A stretch of 6,526 bases of DNA from Candidatus Tectimicrobiota bacterium (GTDB lineage Bacteria; UBA8248), in assembly GCA_016184445.1 (NCBI GenBank), contig JACPCT010000225.1, positions 1 to 6,526 on the forward strand, given 5' to 3'. A model generated the notes under the pieces. It searched no databases, had not been told where the DNA came from, and was given only the letters and a program-made list of their open reading frames with translations. Both the position numbers and the translations under genes were made by a program. Below are positions 1 through 6,526 of the stretch, piece by piece; position 1 is the stretch's first letter; every line of letters begins with the position of its first letter.

Positions 1-373
1 CCGGGGGGCCGCGCGGCGCCTCGGTTGCTTCTAGAAAATCTTCACGAAACGACCGTGACAGTTCCGTTTCACCAAACAATTCGCGAAGCGATCGATTGGC
101 CCGCCCCATGCCAGCGACGTCGCCTCGTTTGGCCGCTGCAATATAGTCTTCGACAGGTTCCTTCAATCCATTTGCAAGCGGGCCCAGCACGCGCCTTTTC
201 TCAAGAGGCATGTCCTTGAGCGAACGCATCAACTCGGTCAGTTTCCCGCCCTTGCGTCCCAGCAAGTGAATCCGAGCGCGTTCTGCGGAAGACTCATCAA
301 CCGCGTCTCTCAAGGTATCGAAAACCACGGCCTTGATCCCTTCGATGATCTTTTGAGTCTCGCTCTCGGTCAT
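1..373 (-). CDS. pheS: Phenylalanyl-tRNA synthetase alpha subunit, N-terminal part (partial)
   Basis: PheS is the catalytic alpha subunit of the cytoplasmic PheST tetramer, which charges tRNA-Phe. Only the first 124 codons are here, and the frame is still open at base 1. The visible part should be the N-terminal tRNA-binding helical arm. Residues 38-71 (LLGRKGGKLTELMRSL, then a short loop, then PLEKRRVLGPLANGLK) match the family pattern seen in E. coli as LGKKGHLTLQM...PPEERPAAG..IN.AK. After about residue 80 the similarity fades. The LPGR..G..HP element expected near the end of this stretch is not recognisable, so there may be an insertion, divergence or a contig-end error. The ATG at 373 is the only reasonable start, with a weak GGCGGG five bases upstream. 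Position after rplT agrees with the usual operon order. Composition differs from the neighbours (about 57% G+C; codons such as CAA, ATT, TTT and CTA). Confidence 0.78.
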   Translation of the reverse strand, partial: MTESETQKIIEGIKAVVFDTLRDAVDESSAERARIHLLGRKGGKLTELMRSLKDMPLEKRRVLGPLANGLKEPVEDYIAAAKRGDVAGMGRANRSLRELFGETELSRSFREDFLEATEAPRGPP

Positions 374-390
374 GTCAACCCGCCATCCGC

Positions 391-421
391 AAAAAAAAGA
401 ACCCCGCCCTGCCGGGCGGGG
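391..421 (-). terminator. Rho-independent terminator between rplT and pheS
   Basis: On the minus strand an 8-bp perfect all-G/C stem (CCCCGCCC at 414-421 pairing with GGGCGGGG at 402-409, loop 410-413) is followed directly by TTCTTTTTTTT (391-401). This is a textbook intrinsic terminator for the thrS-infC-rpmI-rplT transcript. It ends 18 nt before the pheS ATG, so it may act as an attenuator for pheS. A smaller hairpin (433-437 with 441-445) sits directly after the rplT stop codon. Confidence 0.93.
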
Positions 422-445
422 CCTGTTGTCGCCGGAATCCTTCCG

Positions 446-799
446 CTAGGCCTGCGCCCGGGCGATCTCCACCAGCTGGGTAAACGCGGCCGGGTCCGCG
501 ACCGCCAGGTCGGCCAGCAGCTTGCGGTTGATCTCGACCCCCGCCCTCTTGAGCGCCCCCATGAAGCGGCTGTAGTTCATCCCCGCCTCGCGGGCGGCCG
601 CGTTGATGCGCACGTTCCACAGGCGGCGGAACTCGCGCTTGCGGGTGCGGCGGTCGCGGTAGGCGAAGGCCATGGCCCGCATGACGGTCTCGCGGGCCGA
701 CTTCAGGCGCTTGGAGCGGGCGCCGCGGTAGCCCTTGGCCTGCTTGAGGACCCGGCGGTGGCGCTCCCGGGAGGCGGGCTTGGCGGTGGAACGGGGCAT
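446..799 (-). CDS. rplT: Large ribosomal subunit protein bL20
   Basis: L20 binds 23S rRNA early in 50S assembly and, in several bacteria, represses its own operon. The product is 117 residues, the usual family length, and very basic. The N-terminal extension carries GYRGARSK (23-30). It is followed by the conserved [20 protein letters not shown] (50-69) and the globular C-terminal domain with [15 protein letters not shown] (86-100). The start is the ATG at 799, because [16 protein letters not shown] is the standard L20 N-terminus. TGGAG lies nine bases upstream, and the longer in-frame extension to 865 has no family similarity. A 164-nt gap containing a likely promoter and leader separates it from rpmI, and a strong terminator follows the stop codon. 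Confidence 0.98.
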   Translation of the reverse strand: MPRSTAKPASRERHRRVLKQAKGYRGARSKRLKSARETVMRAMAFAYRDRRTRKREFRRLWNVRINAAAREAGMNYSRFMGALKRAGVEINRKLLADLAVADPAAFTQLVEIARAQA

Positions 800-816
800 G
801 GCGGAAAACTCCACGG

Positions 817-838
817 AAAAGGGGCGCGCGCGGCGCCC
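817..838 (-). promoter_or_regulatory. Terminator-like hairpin in the rplT leader (possible attenuator)
   Basis: On the minus strand GGGCGC (833-838) pairs with GCGCCC (822-827) across a 5-nt loop. One C and then four Ts (817-820) follow, just ahead of the rplT Shine-Dalgarno. The T-run is short, so this would be a weak terminator. L20 is known to control its operon through leader RNA in both Firmicutes and enterobacteria, so autoregulation here is plausible. I could not match the known L20 leader fold, so a regulatory role is inference. Confidence 0.35.
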
Positions 839-853
839 GGGATTCCCTATCGG

Positions 854-880
854 GCCGCTTTTCAACGGCTTTCAAGCGGC
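854..880 (-). promoter_or_regulatory. Stem-loop in the rplT 5' leader
   Basis: GCCGCTT (874-880) and AAGCGGC (854-860) form a perfect 7-bp stem around a 13-nt purine-rich loop on the minus strand. The stem lies between the predicted rplT transcription start (about 894) and the terminator-like hairpin. Together they make a roughly 95-nt leader with two consecutive hairpins, a plausible site for L20 binding. No protein-binding motif was identified with certainty. Confidence 0.35.
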
Positions 881-900
881 TTGCGAACAGCCGGGGGAGG

Positions 901-929
901 ACTATACCCGCCCCGGAGGCCTTCTGCAA
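901..929 (-). promoter_or_regulatory. Candidate sigma-70 promoter for rplT
   Basis: On the minus strand a -35-like TTGCAG (924-929) is separated by exactly 17 nt from a -10-like TATAGT (901-906), matching the consensus TTGACA/TATAAT at 4 and 5 of 6 positions. It is an A/T-bearing island in very G+C-rich sequence and lies in the only sizeable gene-free gap (800-963) of the operon. The predicted transcript would start near 894, giving a leader of about 95 nt before rplT. It would allow rplT to be expressed without thrS, infC and rpmI. Confidence 0.6.
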
Positions 930-963
930 CCCCGGGAGAGCGGCTCCCCCCTGGAAGACCCGG

Positions 964-1161
964 CTAGCCGTAGGGCAGGAGTTTGCGGAGCTCCTTCATG
1001 TCCGCCCCCTCGATGGTCCCCGCGCGCCGGAGGCCCCGCTTCCGCTTGGTGGTCTTCTTCGTGAGGATATGGCGGTGGTGGGCCTTGCTGCGCTTCACCT
1101 TGCCGCCGCCCGTGAACTTGAAGCGCTTGGCCGCGCCCCGGTTGGTCTTCAGCTTAGGCAT
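964..1161 (-). CDS. rpmI: Large ribosomal subunit protein bL35
   Basis: L35 is a small basic 50S protein. The product is 65 residues, the normal length, beginning [18 protein letters not shown] (residues 1-18), the family signature. The basic core [18 protein letters not shown] (28-45) follows. The ATG at 1161 has AAGGA seven bases upstream and a purine-rich GGAGGAG before that. Its first eight bases overlap the end of infC (the infC stop TAA lies at 1154-1156), so translation is probably coupled to infC. It ends in TAG at 964, followed by a hairpin without a T-run (934-938 with 944-948). The in-frame extension upstream to 1308 is antisense or shadow coding inside infC and was not used. Confidence 0.97.
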   Translation of the reverse strand: MPKLKTNRGAAKRFKFTGGGKVKRSKAHHRHILTKKTTKRKRGLRRAGTIEGADMKELRKLLPYG

Positions 1162-1837
1162 CTTGGCTTCCTTTCTCCTCCGTCTGCGCGCGGGCGCCGC
1201 CCGCCTTCTCGATCGCCTCGGCCAGAGGGACATTCGCCCCCTCTTCGGCCTTCGGAGCTGCCTCCTTGGCCGGAGCCGGCCTGGCCTGCTTCTGCGGCTT
1301 GGGGGCAAGGATCATGATCATGTTCCGGCCCTCGAGGAGGGGGTTCTGCTCGACCGAGGCGATCTCGATGAGGTCGTTCGCCAGCCGGTCGAGGAGCCTC
1401 CGCCCGAAGTCGGGGTGGGTGACCTCCCGGCCGCGGAACATGATGGTGACCTTCGCCTTGTTGCCATCCAGCAGGAAGCGCTCGGCGTTCCGCCGCTTGA
1501 TGGCGTAGTCGTGGTCCTCGATCTTGATGCGCATCTTCACTTCCTTGAGCTCGACCACCTTCTGGCGCTTCTTGGCCTCCTGGGCCTTCTTCTGCAGGGA
1601 GTACTTGTAGCGGCCGAAGTCCATGATCTTGCAGACGGGGGGGTCGGAGTTGGGCGCCACCTCCACGAGGTCGAGGTCGCGGTCCAGGGCCGCTTGGATG
1701 GCGTCCGGGACGGACAGGACCCCCAGCTGCTCGCCTTCGTCGTCGATGACCCGGACCTCCCGCGCGCGGATGTCCTGGTTCACGCGGGGCCCGGTCTGGG
1801 TGGGGCGGATGTCCCTGCCGCGGAATCGCAGGCCCAT
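1154..1837 (-). CDS. infC: Translation initiation factor IF-3
   Basis: IF-3 binds the 30S subunit, prevents premature 50S joining and proofreads start-codon selection. The 227-residue product has the N-terminal domain from about residue 18 ([20 protein letters not shown]) to 79, with the signature IMDFGRYKY at 71-79. A lysine-rich linker spans about 80-98. The C-terminal domain runs from 97 (LKEVKMR) to about 168 (MIMILAPK). A 57-residue Ala/Lys/Glu-rich tail follows, giving a product longer than the roughly 180 residues of E. coli IF-3. The start is placed at the ATG at 1837, because GGGGAAGG (1844-1851) lies six bases upstream. The longer frame to 1936 would overlap thrS by 98 nt and adds only unmatched Arg/Pro-rich residues. 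Many infC genes use a rare AUU/AUC start; this one appears to use AUG. thrS ends at 1839, one base before it. Confidence 0.95.
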   Translation of the reverse strand: MGLRFRGRDIRPTQTGPRVNQDIRAREVRVIDDEGEQLGVLSVPDAIQAALDRDLDLVEVAPNSDPPVCKIMDFGRYKYSLQKKAQEAKKRQKVVELKEVKMRIKIEDHDYAIKRRNAERFLLDGNKAKVTIMFRGREVTHPDFGRRLLDRLANDLIEIASVEQNPLLEGRNMIMILAPKPQKQARPAPAKEAAPKAEEGANVPLAEAIEKAGGARAQTEEKGSQDA

Positions 1838-1838
1838 C

Positions 1839-3716
1839 TCAGGCCTTCCCCGGGGCGGGCGCGCGCCCCTCGGCGTCGGCCCGGATGCGGCGCAGGGCCT
1901 CTTCCACGGGGAGGGCCCCCGCGTCCCCCGCCCCACGGACCCGGAGCGAGACCTGGCCTGCCTCCGCTTCGCGCGCGCCGACCACGAGCATGTAGGGGAT
2001 CTTCTCCATCTGGGCCTCCCGGATCTTGTAGCCGATCTTCTCGTTGCGGAAATCGCCCTGGGCGCGGACGCCCTCGGCGAGGAGCCGCCGCTCCACCTCG
2101 CGCGCCGCGGGGAGCTGCGCGTCGGTGATGGTCATCACCCGGGCCTGCACCGGGGCAAGCCAGGTGGGGAACGCCCCCGCGTAGTGCTCCACCAGCCCCC
2201 CGACGAAGCGCTCCATCGAGCCCAGCACGGTGCGGTGGATCATCACGACCGGGTGGCGCTGGCTGTCCGGCCCGATGTAGCTGAGGTCGAAGCGCTTGGG
2301 GAGGTTGAAATCGAACTGGATGGTCGGGCCCTGCCAGCCGCGCCCCAGGGCGTCGAGCATCTTGATGTCGATCTTGGGGCCGTAGAAGGCGGCCTCCCCC
2401 TCGTAGCGCTTGAAGGGGATGCCGCGCGTCTCGAGGGCGCGGCGCAGGGCCGCCTCGGCCTTCTCCCAGTCCTCGATGACGCCGGCGTACTTCGAGAAGT
2501 TAGCCGGGTCGTGCACCGAGAGCTCGGTCTGGAAGTCCTCGTAGCCGAAGGTCTTGAGCATGAAGTGGGCGAGGTCGATGACGGCGAGCACCTCCTCCTC
2601 CGCCTGCCCGGGGGTGCAGAAGATGTGGGCGTCGTCCTGGGTGAAGCCCCGCACCCGCAGCATGCCGTGCAGGGCGCCGCTGCGCTCGTAGCGGTAGACG
2701 GTGCCCAGCTCGGCGAAGCGGACGGGGAGGTCGCGGTAGCTGTGGAGCTGCTGCTGGTAGAGAAGGATGTGGCCGGGGCAGTTCATGGGCTTGAGGACGT
2801 ACTCGTCCGCGTCGATGTTCAGGACGTACATGTTCTCGCGGTAGTAGTCGTAGTGCCCCGAGATCCGGAAGAGGGTGTCCCGCGCGATGTGGGGGATGGA
2901 GACGAGCTGGTAGCCCCGGCGGACGTGCTCGTCCTCCCAGAAGCGCTCGATGACCTTCTTGACGACGGTGCCCTTGGGCTGCCAGTAGATGAGTCCGCCG
3001 CCCGCCTGGTCGTCCACGAGGAAGATGCCCAGCTGCTTCCCGAGCACCCGATGGTCGCGCGCCTTGGCCTCTTCAAGCTTCTTGAGGTAGCCCTCGAGCT
3101 GCTCGCGGCGGGGGAAGGCGGTGCCGTAGATGCGCTGGAGCATCTTGTTCTTCTCGTCGCCGCGCCAGTAGGCGCCCGCCACGTTCAGCAGCTTGAAGTG
3201 GCGCAGCGCCCCCGTCGAGGGGACGTGGGGGCCCCGGCAGAGGTCCACGAACTCGCCCTGGGTGTAGGTCGAGAGGGCCTCCCCGGCGGGCATCTCGTTG
3301 ATCATCTCGACCTTGTAGCCCTCGCCGCGCCTGCCGAAGAGGTCGAGGGCCTCCTCTCGGCTCACCTCGGCGCGCTCGATGGGGAGGTCCTTCTTGGCGA
3401 GCTCCGCCATGCGCTCCTCGATCCTGGCGAGATCTTCCAGGGCGAAGGGACGCTCGCAGTCGATGTCGTAGTAGAAGCCGTTCTCGATCGGCGGGCCGAT
3501 GGTGAGCTTGGCGCCCGGAAAGAGCTGCAAGACAGCCTGCGCCATCAGGTGGGCGGTGCTGTGGCGGAGGATCTCCAGCCCCTCCTCGGAGTCCGCGGTG
3601 ACGTACTGGATTTCGGCGTCGGCGGGAACGGAGCGGTTCAGGTCCACCACCCGGCCGTTCACGCGAGCGGCCAAGGCGTCCTTGGGCGGTTGCTTCTGCG
3701 GGGATCGGACAGCCAT
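1839..3716 (-). CDS. thrS: Threonyl-tRNA synthetase with shortened N-terminal TGS domain
   Basis: ThrRS is a class II synthetase that charges tRNA-Thr and edits mischarged Ser-tRNA-Thr. Numbering from the ATG at 3716 (625 residues), only the second half of the TGS domain is present (about 10-42, DALAARVNGRVVDL). The editing domain has the H-x3-H pair H52/H56 and LCRGPH with C160 and H164. In the catalytic domain the zinc ligands C313 (NCPGH), H364 (DDAHIF) and H494 (MIHRTVLGS) are intact, as is motif-2 R342. The anticodon-binding domain runs from about 522 to 610. All catalytic residues are present, so the enzyme should be active. By alignment with E. coli ThrRS (642 residues) about 20-30 N-terminal residues are missing. 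The ATG lacks a close Shine-Dalgarno; GAGGAG lies 22 nt upstream. A TTG at 3749 in the same frame is an alternative start but restores no TGS sequence. It leads the infC-rpmI-rplT run and follows tRNA-Val. Confidence 0.96.
   Translation of the reverse strand: MAVRSPQKQPPKDALAARVNGRVVDLNRSVPADAEIQYVTADSEEGLEILRHSTAHLMAQAVLQLFPGAKLTIGPPIENGFYYDIDCERPFALEDLARIEERMAELAKKDLPIERAEVSREEALDLFGRRGEGYKVEMINEMPAGEALSTYTQGEFVDLCRGPHVPSTGALRHFKLLNVAGAYWRGDEKNKMLQRIYGTAFPRREQLEGYLKKLEEAKARDHRVLGKQLGIFLVDDQAGGGLIYWQPKGTVVKKVIERFWEDEHVRRGYQLVSIPHIARDTLFRISGHYDYYRENMYVLNIDADEYVLKPMNCPGHILLYQQQLHSYRDLPVRFAELGTVYRYERSGALHGMLRVRGFTQDDAHIFCTPGQAEEEVLAVIDLAHFMLKTFGYEDFQTELSVHDPANFSKYAGVIEDWEKAEAALRRALETRGIPFKRYEGEAAFYGPKIDIKMLDALGRGWQGPTIQFDFNLPKRFDLSYIGPDSQRHPVVMIHRTVLGSMERFVGGLVEHYAGAFPTWLAPVQARVMTITDAQLPAAREVERRLLAEGVRAQGDFRNEKIGYKIREAQMEKIPYMLVVGAREAEAGQVSLRVRGAGDAGALPVEEALRRIRADAEGRAPAPGKA
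1844..1851 (-). promoter_or_regulatory. infC ribosome-binding site inside the thrS 3' end
   Basis: GGGGAAGG on the minus strand lies six bases before the infC ATG and within the last codons of thrS. It decides the infC start at 1837 and implies that ribosomes finishing thrS can reinitiate on infC (junction TGA-G-ATG). Confidence 0.7.
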
Positions 3717-3753
3717 AACGGGGGCGAGTTGCCTATCGCTCCTCTGCAAAGGA

Positions 3754-6315
<2,562 letters not shown>

Positions 6316-6353
6316 CTCGGGGGCAAGCGGCGTGCGGCCTGCGCGGCAGCGGC

Positions 6354-6372
6354 CAAAGGATCAGCTCGCCTT
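6354..6372. repeat. 19-nt near repeat, clpX stop copy
   Basis: This is the partner of the segment at 3747-3765, in the same orientation. It spans the last codons and TGA of clpX, encoding the ending KAS-stop where the other copy encodes KAR-stop. Confidence 0.5.
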
Positions 6373-6526
6373 CTCGTAAACGAGAAGCGGCTTCTCCTTG
6401 CGCAGGACGACCTGCTCGTTGATCACCACTTCCTTAACACCGGCCATGGAGGGGAGATCGAAGAGGGTCTCGAGCATCAGGTCCTCGATGATGGCGCGGA
6501 GGCCCCGGGCCCCGGTGTTGTGCTCG
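6361..6526 (-). CDS. clpX: ATP-dependent Clp protease ATP-binding subunit ClpX, C-terminal end (partial)
   Basis: ClpX is the AAA+ unfoldase that feeds substrates to ClpP. Only the last 54 codons are visible, entering from the right edge. They encode the small C-terminal AAA+ subdomain, with NTGARGLRAIIEDLMLETLF holding the conserved sensor-2 arginine region (TGARGLR). This is followed by LPSMAGVKEVVIN and the ending KPLLVYEKAS, all typical of ClpX and unlike HslU. The stop is TGA at 6361-6363, in the same frame as lon. The 45-nt spacer to lon shows no terminator and no clear promoter, so clpX and lon are probably cotranscribed, in line with the frequent clpP-clpX-lon order. Confidence 0.95.
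   Translation of the reverse strand, partial: EHNTGARGLRAIIEDLMLETLFDLPSMAGVKEVVINEQVVLRKEKPLLVYEKAS

Noticed and set aside
373..446. A pheM-like leader peptide before pheS
   Set aside because: No start codon followed by a Phe-rich short frame was found between the rplT stop and the terminator.
934..948. A terminator after rpmI
   Set aside because: The GGGAG/CTCCC stem has no T-run after it, so there is not enough to call it an intrinsic terminator.
983..2128. A 381-codon plus-strand frame opposite rpmI, infC and the thrS end
   Set aside because: It is a shadow of well-identified genes, with a low-complexity product and no start-site support.

Overview
The window is a G+C-rich bacterial housekeeping segment whose genes all lie on the minus strand, so transcription runs from base 6526 towards base 1. 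In that order it holds: the 3' end of clpX (ATP-dependent unfoldase), lon (ATP-dependent protease), a tRNA-Val(GAC), thrS (threonyl-tRNA synthetase), infC (IF3), rpmI (L35), rplT (L20), an intrinsic terminator, and the 5' third of a pheS-like gene (phenylalanyl-tRNA synthetase alpha subunit) cut by the window edge. The thrS-infC-rpmI-rplT-pheS order is the classic translation operon. The clpX-lon pair upstream is common in Deltaproteobacteria-type and related high-GC Gram-negative lineages (for example Desulfobacterota, NC10 and Rokubacteria). I cannot assign a genus, and the odd total length suggests a contig, possibly from a metagenome.

Region 6526-3754 is the proteolysis half. ClpX and Lon are AAA+ proteins that unfold and degrade protein substrates. 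The Lon reading frame has no stop codon before the tRNA gene. It runs through the whole tRNA and stops at 3754. The lon-tRNA-thrS junction is the least ordinary part of the window: Lon has lost a clean end, ThrRS lacks the first half of its TGS domain, and a 19-nt near repeat links the clpX stop to the stop that ends the lon frame.

Region 3716-446 is the translation half: thrS, infC, rpmI and rplT. The first three are tightly coupled, with a 1-nt gap at thrS/infC and an 8-nt overlap at infC/rpmI. rplT is set apart by a 164-nt gap. That gap carries a good sigma-70-type promoter (TTGCAG-17-TATAGT) and a structured leader with a terminator-like hairpin, which suggests separate control of L20.

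Region 421-1 holds a strong rho-independent terminator only 18 nt before the pheS start codon, so pheS can be reached only by read-through (attenuation) or from a promoter further upstream. The pheS fragment is about 57% G+C by hand count over 1-360. One lon line that I counted (4501-4560) is 75%. The fragment also uses A/T-ending codons that its neighbours avoid.

I see no mobile element, CRISPR array, phage gene or defence system. The window is a conserved core-gene cluster with some unusual junctions, not a new system.
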